Assembly (NCBI GenBank): GCA_017556665.1
Contig: JAFYMJ010000069.1
Coordinates: forward strand, 1-8,768
Length of the DNA stretch: 8,768 nucleotides
DNA from: Bacteroidales bacterium
GTDB taxonomy: Bacteria; Bacteroidota; Bacteroidia; Bacteroidales; UBA932
Direction of reading: 5' to 3'
The notes below the pieces were generated by a model that did no database searches, was not told where the DNA came from, and saw only the letters and a program-made list of their open reading frames with translations. Positions 1 through 8,691 of the stretch are shown one piece after another. How positions within the stretch are numbered: position 1 is the stretch's first letter; every line of letters begins with the position of its first letter. The position numbers and the translations under genes were made by a program.

Positions 1-5
1 ATATA

Positions 6-1082
6 TTATTTCTTACCGGCCAACATTCCACACGCTGCAAAGATATCCTCGCCCCTGCTGGCTCTTATTGTTGTAGTTATTCCACTTGCATTAAGCCTGT
101 CTCTGAAAGCCTCAATTACAGGCATAGCAGACGGCATTAACGGAGAATCCGGGATAGCATGGAATCTTATCAGGTTTATCCTGCATTCCAATCCCTTAAG
201 TAATCTTACTATGGCATCTGCATGCTTCTTGGAATCATTGACCCCTGCAAACATTGTATATTCAAAGCTCACTCTCCTTTGACCTGTAAAGTCATATCTT
301 TTTATTACCCTTAAAGTTTCCTCTATTGGAAAAGCCTTCTGCATAGGCATCAGCTCCAGTCTCTCTCCACTTACAGGATTATGCAAACTTATTGCCAAAT
401 GACACTTTGTAAGGTCCAAAAATGCCTCTAAAGGATTAACACACTTATATGGATTGTTGTTTCCGTCAACGTAATCGTTAAGGATAACCGGTGTTGCCAG
501 TTTGGTAACACCAATACTGCTTAATGTTATCCTTTTTGGACTCCATCCAAATCCCCAAGGAGCAGTAAGTATCTCTATTGTTCTAAGCACAGCCTCTATA
601 TTGTCCAAAGGCTCACCCATACCCATAAAGACAGTATTGGTAAGCTCTGCAGCTTCATCAACCGACAAATACTGGGATATAATCTCACTTGCCAACAAGT
701 TTCCGCTAAAGCCCTGCCTGCCGGTCATACAAAACTTACATCCCATCTTGCAACCTGCCTGCGACGACACACATAAAGTTTTTCTCTCTCCGTCGGGAAT
801 CATAACTGCCTCTATAGCAGTTCCTGTATGGCATGGGAAAAGATATTTTTTTGTACCGTCCACAGACTCTTGTACAAGTGAATATTCAAGCCTTCCAACC
901 TCCCACTCTGCACTTAACTTTTCTCTTGCCACCTTTGACAAGTTTGTCATCTGCTCTATAGATGTAACACGCTTTTTATAAAGCCAATCTGCAATCTGGT
1001 TACCTGTAAAACCAGGCAATCCAACCGACAAGGCTACAGCCTTTAATTCTTGAGGATTTAATCCAAGTAAAATTTTTTTCAT
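6..1082 (-). CDS. rlmN: 23S rRNA (adenine2503-C2)-methyltransferase / tRNA A37 C2-methyltransferase RlmN
   Basis: Radical-SAM enzyme that, by family knowledge, methylates C2 of A2503 in 23S rRNA and of A37 in some tRNAs. With the chosen start (358 aa) the 4Fe-4S motif CxxxCxxC is at C111, C115 and C118. The conserved cysteine before it is C104, GMGEPLD is at 154-160, and the second catalytic cysteine is C351 in RGEDIFAACG. All key residues are present. An in-frame ATG 18 codons upstream (at 1136) gives 376 aa, but a TAnnTTTG -7 box lies between the two starts and the family begins near MKKILLG, so I prefer 1082. Residues about 195-217 look like an insertion between the SSIGV and CHLAISLH blocks, which are normally much closer. 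This explains why the protein is a little longer than the roughly 345 aa I recall for Bacteroides homologues. It is divergent from recA. Confidence 0.95.
   Translation of the reverse strand: MKKILLGLNPQELKAVALSVGLPGFTGNQIADWLYKKRVTSIEQMTNLSKVAREKLSAEWEVGRLEYSLVQESVDGTKKYLFPCHTGTAIEAVMIPDGERKTLCVSSQAGCKMGCKFCMTGRQGFSGNLLASEIISQYLSVDEAAELTNTVFMGMGEPLDNIEAVLRTIEILTAPWGFGWSPKRITLSSIGVTKLATPVILNDYVDGNNNPYKCVNPLEAFLDLTKCHLAISLHNPVSGERLELMPMQKAFPIEETLRVIKRYDFTGQRRVSFEYTMFAGVNDSKKHADAIVRLLKGLECRINLIRFHAIPDSPLMPSAMPVIEAFRDRLNASGITTTIRASRGEDIFAACGMLAGKK
480..534. repeat. Nested imperfect inverted repeat inside rlmN
   Basis: AAGGATAAC at 480-488 is the reverse complement of GTTATCCTT at 526-534. Inside it, GGTGTTGCC at 490-498 pairs with GGTAACACC at 504-512, with one wobble pair and a 5-nt loop. 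The two paired blocks are 1 nt apart on one side and 13 nt apart on the other. The repeat spans the junction between conserved RlmN sequence (512-534 and above, encoding KRITLSSIGV) and the apparent insertion below it. One arm therefore lies in ancestral coding sequence and the other in the insertion. It could also be a chance hairpin. Confidence 0.55.
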
Positions 1083-1087
1083 ACCCA

Positions 1088-1095
1088 CAAAGTTA
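1088..1095 (-). promoter_or_regulatory. Bacteroides-type -7 box TAACTTTG for rlmN
   Basis: The minus strand reads TAACTTTG, matching the consensus TAnnTTTG. Only five bases (TGGGT) separate it from the ATG at 1082. A transcript starting at the usual distance would begin at or next to the A of the ATG, giving a leaderless or nearly leaderless mRNA. I see no convincing -33 TTTG at the usual 19-21 bp spacing. Confidence 0.55.
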
Positions 1096-1109
1096 CAATA
1101 AATTTTATG

Positions 1110-1117
1110 TATATTTG
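1110..1117 (+). promoter_or_regulatory. Bacteroides-type -7 box TATATTTG for recA
   Basis: The plus strand reads TATATTTG, an exact match to TAnnTTTG, 45 bp before the recA ATG. Transcription would start near 1122-1126 and leave an A/T-rich leader of about 40 nt. A clear -33 TTTG is not visible. The position where it should lie overlaps the opposed rlmN -7 box. No SOS-type operator is evident. Confidence 0.55.
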
Positions 1118-1162
1118 CGTAGTAGGTTAACGACATATTTATAACAGATAAAAAAAATATTT

Positions 1163-2197
1163 ATGGCTAAAGAGAAAGCAGTGGCAACACAAGGAAATGA
1201 TGTGAATTTAGAGAAGTTGAAAGCCTTGCAGATGACCTTGGACAAAATTGAGAAAGATTTTGGAAAAGGGACAATCATGAAGTTGGGAGATGCGCCAAAA
1301 TTAGATGTACAGACAATATCCAGCGGTTCAATTTCACTTGATATAGCATTAGGAATTGGAGGTTATCCAAAAGGTAGAGTAATTGAAATTTATGGCCCGG
1401 AGAGCAGTGGTAAGACAACATTGGCAATCCACGCTATAGCAGAGGCTCAAAAAAATGGTGGTATTGCAGCTATAATTGATGCAGAACATGCATTTGACAG
1501 GACATATGCAAAAAATCTGGGTGTAAATGTAGATACATTACTTATTTCGCAACCAGATAACGGTGAGCAGGCCCTTGAGATTGCAGACAGTCTTATAAGA
1601 TCTGGAGCAATTGATATAATAGTGATTGATTCCGTTGCAGCCCTAACACCTAAAGCAGAGATTGAAGGTGAAATGGGAGATTCAAAAATGGGACTGCAGG
1701 CACGTCTGATGAGTCAGGCCTTAAGAAAGCTTACCGGAAATATAAGCAAGACCAACACTTGTTGCATATTCATAAACCAGTTACGCGAGAAAATTGGTGT
1801 AATGTTTGGCAACCCAGAAACAACAACAGGTGGAAATGCATTAAAATTCTATGCTTCTGTAAGATTGGATGTAAGAAGAACTACCCAACTTAAAGATGGT
1901 GAAGATGCTACCGGCAACAGAACCAGAGTTAAGGTTGTAAAGAACAAGATGGCTCCACCATTCAAGAAAGCGGAATTTGATATCCTATACGGAGAGGGTA
2001 TTTCAAAAATTGGAGAAATCCTTGACTTGGGAGTAGAGTTTGACATTATAAAGAAGAGTGGAAGCTGGTTCAGCTATGCAGACAGCAAAATTGGTCAGGG
2101 CAGAGATGCTGTAAAACAGATGTTGATGGACAATCCTGAACTTGCAGATGAGATTGAGGCAAAAGTTAGAGAAGCCCTTCTAAAAAGCGAAGACTAA
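1163..2197 (+). CDS. recA: Recombinase RecA
   Basis: ATP-dependent DNA strand-exchange protein of homologous recombination and repair; it acts as a filament on single-stranded DNA. The 344-aa length is normal for the family. The Walker A motif GPESSGKTT is at 78-86, the catalytic glutamate is E108 in DAEHAFD, and the Walker B strand IIVIDS ends near 157. DNA-binding loop L1 ([10 protein letters not shown]) is at 168-177 and loop L2 at about 205-224, beginning [12 protein letters not shown]. An N-terminal helix mediates filament contacts, and the acidic C-terminal tail is very short, ending KSED. The start is supported by the usual MAKEK opening and by an A-rich leader. It is transcribed alone: divergent from rlmN, convergent with the trpS unit, and closed by a strong hairpin terminator. 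No intein, truncation or missing residue is seen. Confidence 0.98.
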   Translation: MAKEKAVATQGNDVNLEKLKALQMTLDKIEKDFGKGTIMKLGDAPKLDVQTISSGSISLDIALGIGGYPKGRVIEIYGPESSGKTTLAIHAIAEAQKNGGIAAIIDAEHAFDRTYAKNLGVNVDTLLISQPDNGEQALEIADSLIRSGAIDIIVIDSVAALTPKAEIEGEMGDSKMGLQARLMSQALRKLTGNISKTNTCCIFINQLREKIGVMFGNPETTTGGNALKFYASVRLDVRRTTQLKDGEDATGNRTRVKVVKNKMAPPFKKAEFDILYGEGISKIGEILDLGVEFDIIKKSGSWFSYADSKIGQGRDAVKQMLMDNPELADEIEAKVREALLKSED

Positions 2198-2214
2198 TTT
2201 TTAGCAAGCATACA

Positions 2215-2254
2215 AAAACAGGAAGCTGACTTTGATGTCTGCTTCCTGTTTTTT
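2215..2254. terminator. Bidirectional intrinsic terminator between recA and the convergent trpS unit
   Basis: AAAACAGGAAGC at 2215-2226 and GCTTCCTGTTTT at 2241-2252 are perfect reverse complements. The stem extends, past a T-T mismatch, by GAC/GTC around the 6-nt loop 2231-2236. On the plus strand it ends in a T run (2249-2254), 18 nt after the recA stop. On the minus strand the complementary T run (2218-2214) follows the same stem, 18 nt after the stop of the membrane-protein gene. Its position between convergent genes fits use in both directions. Confidence 0.85.
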
Positions 2255-2270
2255 CTTTATATGACCTTGT

Positions 2271-3398
2271 TTACGCTATCACTGCCGATACACACGCAAA
2301 AATGAATATACCTAAAAATACCATAGCCATAATTGTCATATACAAGGCACTAATAAACACAGATCCTATTACCGCCTTATACCATCTCTTTACCTCATAT
2401 ACATCCTTTATGGCCAAAGTAAGGTAAAGCATAGAACTTGCTATAAACAGCAACTGAAGTAATGAATTTGAAGGCGATGCCAACAAATATATTGTGTACA
2501 TTACAATAATCAACAATTCAACTAAAGCCGTATAGTGCAAAGTAAAGATAAAATGCTTAAGGAATGGGAATTTTCTCCTTCTGAAAATAATCTTTATGGC
2601 AAAGCTCAAGAACGGAACTGTAAGGATAAAAAGTAGAGGGAAATACTGTGTAAATATATCCATCATATTGTTGAACACAGATACTAAAGTTTTTGCCACA
2701 TCCTTTATATCTTCCATTTCTTCCACTACAGAAGACTCCCCGTTAAAGAGATAATACCCATTTTTATCCAATATAAGAATCTCATCTTCCACCAGCACAT
2801 GAGGCACAGCAGATTTCCACATATGGAATCCATTCTCCAGAGAGTCTATACTCTCACCTATTTTCCCTAAAATCTTGGGATAGTTGACTGCCAATTCCTT
2901 TGGTGCACATACTGTAATTGTATCCACAACACTTCCCCTCATTTTTGCCATATACACCGTATCATTTTGCAGCTCATTAAAAACAAGTGACGGAAGAACA
3001 TTTTCCCCCTCGGCAAAATCCTTTACCGATTTTTTTATATCATCGGGATTAGAGAAAATAAGGAACATTGTAATAAAGAAGAACAGCAGGAACATATTCA
3101 TCTTTAACGGATGCTCATATGAAACAAACTTGCCTGCTATAAACTCTTTTGTAAGGTAACCCGGTTTTGACACCAATTTCCAAAGTGTAGGCAATAATTT
3201 GGTATCCCATATATATGCATGGTTTGCATACTCAGACAAGAAAGCCCATATACTTGGCGATGCCGATGTAGCCTTCTGACCACATTTATGGCAATACATA
3301 CCATTTAGCTTTTCACCACAATTCAAACAATGCTCATAAGGCAGTTCAAGCTTGTCTTTGTCCACAGCATTATTCAAATTATCTTTATCACTCTCCAT
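2271..3398 (-). CDS. DUF3667-type zinc-ribbon integral membrane protein, function unknown
   Basis: The 375-aa protein has no assigned function. A short hydrophilic N-terminus leads to a treble-clef-like zinc ribbon with paired cysteines C24/C27 and C36/C39 (CLNCG and CHKCGQ). A conserved-looking stretch at about 62-100 (LWKLVSKPGYLTKEFIAGKF) resembles the core of DUF3667 proteins common in Bacteroidetes. Hydrophobic segments lie at about 101-117, 251-271, 284-307, 311-330 and 342-373. Residues 118-250 form a soluble loop between the first and second segments, probably outside the cytoplasm. There is no signal peptide, so the zinc ribbon is probably cytoplasmic. It starts 9 bp after the trpS stop on the same strand with no promoter between them, so it is probably co-transcribed. 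The family call rests on the ribbon plus the following motif, from memory. No enzymatic motif is visible. Confidence 0.75.
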   Translation of the reverse strand: MESDKDNLNNAVDKDKLELPYEHCLNCGEKLNGMYCHKCGQKATSASPSIWAFLSEYANHAYIWDTKLLPTLWKLVSKPGYLTKEFIAGKFVSYEHPLKMNMFLLFFFITMFLIFSNPDDIKKSVKDFAEGENVLPSLVFNELQNDTVYMAKMRGSVVDTITVCAPKELAVNYPKILGKIGESIDSLENGFHMWKSAVPHVLVEDEILILDKNGYYLFNGESSVVEEMEDIKDVAKTLVSVFNNMMDIFTQYFPLLFILTVPFLSFAIKIIFRRRKFPFLKHFIFTLHYTALVELLIIVMYTIYLLASPSNSLLQLLFIASSMLYLTLAIKDVYEVKRWYKAVIGSVFISALYMTIMAMVFLGIFIFACVSAVIA

Positions 3399-3407
3399 AA
3401 CTTTTAT

Positions 3408-4496
3408 TTATTTTGCTCTGTATGCTTCAGCTTGAGATTTGATCAACTCTGTATCATCAAAATAATTGATTCTCATTGCAGACTTAACCTCGTCAAGTGT
3501 GTTTTGTGCAACCTCATATGCAGCCTGAGTACCCTTCTTAAGGATTTCATATACACCCTCAATATCTTGCTCAAACTGTTTTCTTCTCTCTCTGATTGGA
3601 GCAAGTTCCTCCTCTAGAACTGCTATAAGGAATCTTTTTACCTTAACATCTCCCAAACCGCCTCTTTGGTAATGAGCCTTTAGCTCATCAAGGTTAGGAT
3701 ACTCTGGCAAATATCTCTCAAAATGCTCAGGTTTGCAGAATGCATCAAGATATGTAAACACAGTATTGCCCTCAATCTTTCCTGGATCTGTAACCTTCAA
3801 GTGGTCTGGGTCTGTGTACATGCTCATAACTTTTTTCTTTACATCCTCTGCAGTATCGCTCAAATAGATACAGTTACCTAACGATTTGCTCATTTTTGCT
3901 TTTCCGTCTGTTCCAGGCAATCTTAAACATGCAGCATTTGAAGGAAGCAATATTTGAGCCTCTACAAGCACATCTCCGTAAACAGAATTGAATTTTCTTA
4001 CAATCTCGTTAGTCTGCTCAACCATTGGCTTCTGATCCTCACCTGCAGGAACAACTGTAGCCTTAAATGCAGTAATATCTGCAGCCTGGCTAATAGGATA
4101 GGTAAAGAATCCTACAGGAATGCTGGCCTCAAAATTTCTCATTTGAATCTCGCTTTTAACTGTTGGATTTCTCTGTAATCTTGATACAGTCACCAGATTC
4201 ATATAATAGAAAGACAACTCACACAACTGAGGTATCTGTGATTGGATAAACAAATTGCATTTGTTTGGATCCAGTCCACAAGAAAGGTAATCTAGTGCAA
4301 CCTCTATAATGTTTTGTCTTACTTTGTCGGGATTATCTGCATTATCTGTAAGAGCCTGAGCATCTGCAATCATAATAAAGATTTTGTCAAACTCACCAGA
4401 ATTTTGCAACTCCACTCTTCTTCTTAAAGAACCTACATAATGGCCAAGGTGCAATTTTCCTGTTGGACGATCTCCTGTAAGAATAATTTTTTCCAT
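3408..4496 (-). CDS. trpS: Tryptophanyl-tRNA synthetase
   Basis: Class I aminoacyl-tRNA synthetase that charges tRNA-Trp with tryptophan in the cytoplasm. In the 362-aa form the HIGH signature is HLGH at 16-19 within [13 protein letters not shown]. The PISQAADI segment is at 134-141, PAGEDQ at 150-155, and the KMSKS loop at 201-205, followed by LGN. A helical anticodon-binding C-terminal part follows. Length and motifs fit a complete bacterial enzyme. An ATG 13 codons upstream (at 4535) is in frame, but it overlaps the -7 box and the family starts at [13 protein letters not shown], so I chose 4496. It is first in a two-gene unit with the DUF3667-type membrane protein and diverges from dnaG. 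No T-box or other leader structure is seen. Confidence 0.96.
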   Translation of the reverse strand: MEKIILTGDRPTGKLHLGHYVGSLRRRVELQNSGEFDKIFIMIADAQALTDNADNPDKVRQNIIEVALDYLSCGLDPNKCNLFIQSQIPQLCELSFYYMNLVTVSRLQRNPTVKSEIQMRNFEASIPVGFFTYPISQAADITAFKATVVPAGEDQKPMVEQTNEIVRKFNSVYGDVLVEAQILLPSNAACLRLPGTDGKAKMSKSLGNCIYLSDTAEDVKKKVMSMYTDPDHLKVTDPGKIEGNTVFTYLDAFCKPEHFERYLPEYPNLDELKAHYQRGGLGDVKVKRFLIAVLEEELAPIRERRKQFEQDIEGVYEILKKGTQAAYEVAQNTLDEVKSAMRINYFDDTELIKSQAEAYRAK

Positions 4497-4532
4497 ATAT
4501 TTTTTCTCTATTTCGCTTTTTATTAAGGGAAG

Positions 4533-4540
4533 CAAAGATA
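4533..4540 (-). promoter_or_regulatory. Bacteroides-type -7 box TATCTTTG for trpS
   Basis: The minus strand reads TATCTTTG, an exact match to TAnnTTTG, 36 bp before the chosen trpS ATG. Transcription would start near 4527 with a leader of about 30 nt. This also argues against the upstream in-frame ATG at 4535, which falls inside the box. No obvious -33 TTTG is present at the expected spacing. Confidence 0.6.
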
Positions 4541-4562
4541 AATATTTATTGCCAATTTTTAT

Positions 4563-4570
4563 TAAATTTG
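4563..4570 (+). promoter_or_regulatory. Bacteroides-type -7 box TAAATTTG for dnaG
   Basis: The plus strand reads TAAATTTG, matching TAnnTTTG, 24 bp before the dnaG ATG, so the leader would be about 20 nt. It is separated by 22 bp from the opposed trpS -7 box. Each box therefore sits near where the other promoter's -33 element would be. The stretch is very AT-rich, so a chance match is possible. Confidence 0.5.
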
Positions 4571-4594
4571 CAAGTTATTTGACTCACGCTTCAA

Positions 4595-6586
4595 ATGGTT
4601 GACAGAGCTACAGTAGACAGGATATTGGATACCGCCAAAATTGAGGAGGTCATCAGTGATTTTGTTACCCTTAAAAGAAGGGGAGCAAACTACACTGCCT
4701 GTTGCCCATTCCACCATGAAAAGACTCCAAGTTTTTCTGTCTCTCCAAGCAAAGGCATTTATAAATGCTTTGGTTGCGGCAAAGCTGGAAGCGTTATAAG
4801 TTTTGTGATGGAGCATGAGCAGATGAGCTATGTGGAGGCACTCAAATATCTTGGGCACAAATATGGCATTGAGGTAAAGGAAAAGGAGGAGAGTGCAGAA
4901 GATATACAAAACAGGCTACACCATGAGTCTCTTCTTATTGTAAATGATTTTGCACAGCAATTCTTTTCAAAGCAGCTGTGGGAGAGTCAGGAGGGTATAG
5001 CAGTAGGTTTGAGTTACTTTAAGGAGAGATCCTTCACCGATGAAACTATAAAAAAATTCCTTTTAGGCTACGCCCCAAACAGCAAAAGGGCACTAACCCA
5101 TAACGCCCAGCTTAAAGGATACAAAAAAGATCACCTTATAGAGGTAGGACTTACCATTGAAAGAGATGGAACAGGTGAGCTTTTTGACCGATTTTATGAA
5201 AGGGTTATCTTTCCCATAAGAGGCATAAGCGGCAAAGTGATTGCCTTTGGTGGAAGGAAACTAAGAGGAGACAAAGAAATAGCCAAATATATAAACTCTC
5301 CAGAAAGTGAGGTTTATGTAAAGAATAAAGTCCTTTATGGAATTTATGAGGCCAAAGGGGCTATTGCAAGGGAGAAGAAATGTTACCTTGTAGAGGGCTA
5401 TACAGATGTTATATCTTTCCATCAGGCTGGCATAGAGAATGTTGTAGCAAGTAGTGGAACATCCCTAACAACAGGACAAATTCAGCTGATAAAAAGGTTT
5501 ACAAACAACGTAACAGTCCTATACGATGGTGACTGGGCTGGTATAAAAGCCTCATTAAGAGGTATAGACATGTTGCTTGAAGAGGGACTGGAGATTAAGG
5601 TTGCCCTGTTCCCAGATGGAGAGGACCCAGATTCCTATGCAAGGAGCCACACAAAAGAGGAACTTAAAGAGTTCCTTGACAACAACGAGGAAGATTTTAT
5701 TGCATTCAAGCATAAAGTGCTTAACCAGGAAGTCTCTAAGGACCCTCTACAAAGGGCCAAACTTATTGGCGAGGTGGTTAACAGTATTGCAATAATACCA
5801 GATGCAATTACAAGAAGTGTCTATATAGAAGAGACAAGTGCAAGACTTAGGATAAGCCAGGAGCTGCTGGCCCAGGAGGTAGCCAAAATAAGGCACAAGA
5901 AACAAAGTGATACTTTTTATCGCCAGCAGAGAGAACAGGAAAGGGAAGAGAGGCTAAAGGGGATTACCGATTTTGGACAAGGGTCCAAACAGACCACAGC
6001 CGGAAAAGTTCCTACTTTTGTAATTGACACATACTGTGAGGAAGCAGAAAAAGAGATTCTGTACTACCTGCTAAAATTTGGAAACTACCCTATCCATCTT
6101 GAGGAGGAGTTTGCATACGGTGCAACCCAAATTGAGGAACAGAATGTTGCACAGTACATATTGAGCCAACTGCAAAATGATGACTTGGAGCTGCAGAACC
6201 TTATATACAAAGAAATCTTTGATGAGTACTACACTTTAAAGGAGCACGAGCAAGAGAGGATATTGAGGTATTTTGTAAATCATCCAAAACCAGAAGTGGC
6301 AAAATTTGTGGCAAACCTTATTGCCCAACCATATATGCTTACAATACAGCAATTCAGCAAAACTCTTATTCCAGAGAGAAATGTGCTGGGGTGTTATGTA
6401 CCAAAAGCAATTTTAATATACAAAGCCAAAATTACCACCCAAGCTGCAATGAACCTTACAGAACAGCTTGGCAAGGCTCAAAAGGAAAACGATACTCAGG
6501 CCCAGGCCGAACTTATTGACCAGTTGAACACACTAATGCAAGTGAGGAATTTGTTTTCAAAAGAACTTAAGAGAATAATTTTATAA
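4595..6586 (+). CDS. dnaG: DNA primase DnaG
   Basis: Synthesises RNA primers for replication and works with the replicative helicase DnaB at the fork. The 663-aa protein has the usual order of domains. The N-terminal CHC2 zinc-binding domain has C37, H40, C58 and C61 (CPFH and CFGC). The basic catalytic-core block ERVIFPIRG lies at 202-210, followed by FGGR and KYINSPE. The TOPRIM fold spans about 262-345, with the metal-binding glutamate E267 in VEGYTD, the aspartates D311 and D313 in DGDWAG, and D341/D345 in PDGEDPD. The charged linker (about 431-460) and the C-terminal helicase-interaction region are divergent, as is usual. The start is supported by the characteristic opening just before the zinc domain and by a -7 box upstream. 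metG follows 27 bp downstream on the same strand. No residue expected for catalysis is missing. Confidence 0.97.
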   Translation: MVDRATVDRILDTAKIEEVISDFVTLKRRGANYTACCPFHHEKTPSFSVSPSKGIYKCFGCGKAGSVISFVMEHEQMSYVEALKYLGHKYGIEVKEKEESAEDIQNRLHHESLLIVNDFAQQFFSKQLWESQEGIAVGLSYFKERSFTDETIKKFLLGYAPNSKRALTHNAQLKGYKKDHLIEVGLTIERDGTGELFDRFYERVIFPIRGISGKVIAFGGRKLRGDKEIAKYINSPESEVYVKNKVLYGIYEAKGAIAREKKCYLVEGYTDVISFHQAGIENVVASSGTSLTTGQIQLIKRFTNNVTVLYDGDWAGIKASLRGIDMLLEEGLEIKVALFPDGEDPDSYARSHTKEELKEFLDNNEEDFIAFKHKVLNQEVSKDPLQRAKLIGEVVNSIAIIPDAITRSVYIEETSARLRISQELLAQEVAKIRHKKQSDTFYRQQREQEREERLKGITDFGQGSKQTTAGKVPTFVIDTYCEEAEKEILYYLLKFGNYPIHLEEEFAYGATQIEEQNVAQYILSQLQNDDLELQNLIYKEIFDEYYTLKEHEQERILRYFVNHPKPEVAKFVANLIAQPYMLTIQQFSKTLIPERNVLGCYVPKAILIYKAKITTQAAMNLTEQLGKAQKENDTQAQAELIDQLNTLMQVRNLFSKELKRIIL

Positions 6587-6613
6587 GCAAACAATATTAA
6601 ACAATTATATAAA

Positions 6614-8674
6614 ATGGCAAAAGAATTTAAGAGACACCTTATTACATCTGCCCTACCATATGCAAATGGTCCAGTACACATTGGCCACCTTGCCGGGGTA
6701 TATGTTCCAGCAGATATCTATGCAAGATATCTTAGATTAAAAGGTGAAGAGGTTTTATTTATTGGCGGTTCAGACGAGCATGGTGTTCCAATTACCATTA
6801 AGGCAAAACAAAACGGATGTACACCACAAGATGTTGTGGACAAATATCATACAATCATTAAAGACTCTTTTAAAGAGTTGGGCATCAGCTTTGATGTATA
6901 CTCAAGAACCAGTTCAAAAACACACCACAAAACAGCATCTGATTTCTTTAAGAAACTTTACACAGATGGCAAGTTCATAGAGAAAGAGAGTGAGCAATAC
7001 TTTGACACAGAGGCAAATACTTTCCTTGCCGACAGATACATTACAGGTACCTGTCCTAAATGTGGTGCAGAGGGAGCCTATGGAGACCAATGTGAGAAGT
7101 GTGGAAGTACTCTTAGTCCCGACGAACTTATCAACCCTAAATCAGCTATCAGTGGAAGCGAGCCAATAAAGAAGACTACAAAACACTGGTACCTTCCTCT
7201 TGACCAATATGAGGGTTGGCTAAAAGAGTGGATTCTTGATGGACACAAGGAGTGGAAAACCAATGTATATGGCCAATGCAAAAGCTGGATTGATGGTGGA
7301 TTGCAACCAAGAGCCGTAAGTAGAGACCTTGATTGGGGTGTTCCTGTTCCTGTTGAGGGGGCAGAAGGCAAAGTGCTTTACGTTTGGTTTGATGCACCTA
7401 TCGGATACATTTCAAACACTATTGAGATATGTCCAAATGATTGGGAGAAATGGTGGAAGAGTGAAGATACCAAAATGGTACACTTTATAGGCAAGGATAA
7501 CATTGTATTCCACTGTATTGTATTCCCTTCTATGCTTAAAGCATATGGTGATGGATTTATTCTACCAGAGAATGTTCCTGCAAATGAGTTCCTTAACCTA
7601 GAGGGCGACAAGATTTCAACATCAAGAAACTGGGCTGTTTGGTTACACGAGTACCTTGTAGATTTCCCTGGACAGCAAGATGTACTAAGATATGTTCTAT
7701 GTGCCAATGCTCCAGAGACAAAAGACAATGACTTTACATGGAAAGATTTCCAGACAAGAAATAACAGTGAGCTTGTAGCCATTTACGGTAACTTTGTAAA
7801 CAGAGCTGTTGTACTTACACATAAATATTTTGAGGGTAAAGTTCCTGCATTGGGAAACATTCAGGATGTGGACAAAGAGGTTCTTGACCAAATTCCAACA
7901 ATCAAGAAAAATCTTGAGTACAACCTTAACAACTACAAGTTTAGAGAGGCTCTTAAAGAGGCAATGAACCTTGCACGTTTAGGCAACAAGTATCTTACTG
8001 AGACAGAGCCTTGGAAACTTGCCAAAACAGATATGGAAAGGGTTGCAACTATCCTTAACATTTCATTGCAGCTATGTGCTAACCTTGCTATTGCATTTGA
8101 GCCATTCCTTCCATTCTCATCGGCGAAGCTTGTGAACATCCTTAACATTGAGAAAATTTCATGGAACGACTTTGGAGGCGGCGATATTCTTAAAGAGGGT
8201 CACCAATTGAATCCTGCACAACTTTTGTTTGCAAAGATTGAAGACGAGACTATTGATGCCCAAATAAAGAAATTGAATGACACCAAAGCTGCAAACGAGG
8301 CCAAAGCTGCAGAAGCTGCAGGAAAACCTGCCCCTCTAGCACAAAAAGAGGAGTGTACATTTGACGATTTCATGAAAATGGATATTAGAACTGCTACAGT
8401 ACTTGAGGCTGTTAAAGTTCCTAAAACTGACAAATTGCTACAGCTTACCATTGATACTGGAATAGATACAAGAACTATTGTTTCTGGTATTGCAGAGCAC
8501 TACACTCCAGAAGAGATGGTTGGAAAACAAATATGTATATTGGCTAATCTTGCACCTAGAAAAATTAAAGGCATTGAGTCCAAGGGTATGATCCTTATGG
8601 CAAAAGATGAGAGTGGCAAAATGAAATTTGTTACCCCTGCCGAGATTGTTGACAATGGTGCTTGCGTAGGATAA
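6614..8674 (+). CDS. metG: Methionyl-tRNA synthetase with C-terminal tRNA-binding domain
   Basis: Class I synthetase that charges initiator and elongator tRNA-Met. The 686-aa protein has HIGH at 22-25 and a zinc knuckle with C147, C150, C160 and C163 in the connective peptide. The second signature appears as KISTS at 333-337 ([10 protein letters not shown]), a variant I recall from this MetRS subgroup. The anticodon-binding helical domain covers roughly 385-540. An Ala/Lys-rich linker (about 550-577) leads to a C-terminal OB-fold of the Trbp111 type (about 580-686), which dimerises and binds tRNA. The gene follows dnaG by 27 bp of AT-rich sequence with no TAnnTTTG box that I can find, so it is probably read through from dnaG. 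No terminator is visible after the stop; a group II intron end begins about 17 bp downstream on the other strand. Confidence 0.97.
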   Translation: MAKEFKRHLITSALPYANGPVHIGHLAGVYVPADIYARYLRLKGEEVLFIGGSDEHGVPITIKAKQNGCTPQDVVDKYHTIIKDSFKELGISFDVYSRTSSKTHHKTASDFFKKLYTDGKFIEKESEQYFDTEANTFLADRYITGTCPKCGAEGAYGDQCEKCGSTLSPDELINPKSAISGSEPIKKTTKHWYLPLDQYEGWLKEWILDGHKEWKTNVYGQCKSWIDGGLQPRAVSRDLDWGVPVPVEGAEGKVLYVWFDAPIGYISNTIEICPNDWEKWWKSEDTKMVHFIGKDNIVFHCIVFPSMLKAYGDGFILPENVPANEFLNLEGDKISTSRNWAVWLHEYLVDFPGQQDVLRYVLCANAPETKDNDFTWKDFQTRNNSELVAIYGNFVNRAVVLTHKYFEGKVPALGNIQDVDKEVLDQIPTIKKNLEYNLNNYKFREALKEAMNLARLGNKYLTETEPWKLAKTDMERVATILNISLQLCANLAIAFEPFLPFSSAKLVNILNIEKISWNDFGGGDILKEGHQLNPAQLLFAKIEDETIDAQIKKLNDTKAANEAKAAEAAGKPAPLAQKEECTFDDFMKMDIRTATVLEAVKVPKTDKLLQLTIDTGIDTRTIVSGIAEHYTPEEMVGKQICILANLAPRKIKGIESKGMILMAKDESGKMKFVTPAEIVDNGACVG

Positions 8675-8691
8675 CAAAATTTAACCAGATA

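Noticed and set aside
502..981. Plus-strand frame of 159 codons antisense to rlmN
   Set aside because: It lies wholly inside a clear RlmN coding region, has low-complexity Ser/Ile/Leu composition and no recognisable domain; a shadow frame. The same applies to the other antisense frames in recA, dnaG and metG.
1083..1136. Longer RlmN start at 1136 (18 extra residues)
   Set aside because: The extra residues do not resemble the family N-terminus, and the segment contains opposed -7 promoter boxes, so it is more likely noncoding.
1126..1145. Imperfect palindrome GTTAAC...ATAAC near the recA transcription start as a possible operator
   Set aside because: Only 4-5 bp per arm in AT-rich DNA, with no match to a known SOS operator; too weak to call.
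4497..4535. Longer TrpRS start at 4535 (13 extra residues)
   Set aside because: The upstream ATG lies in the TATCTTTG promoter box, and the family starts directly at the [13 protein letters not shown] segment.
7610..7624. MetRS has KISTS instead of KMSKS
   Set aside because: The catalytic lysine and flanking GDK/SRNW are kept, and this variant is, as far as I recall, normal in this MetRS subgroup; not a defect.
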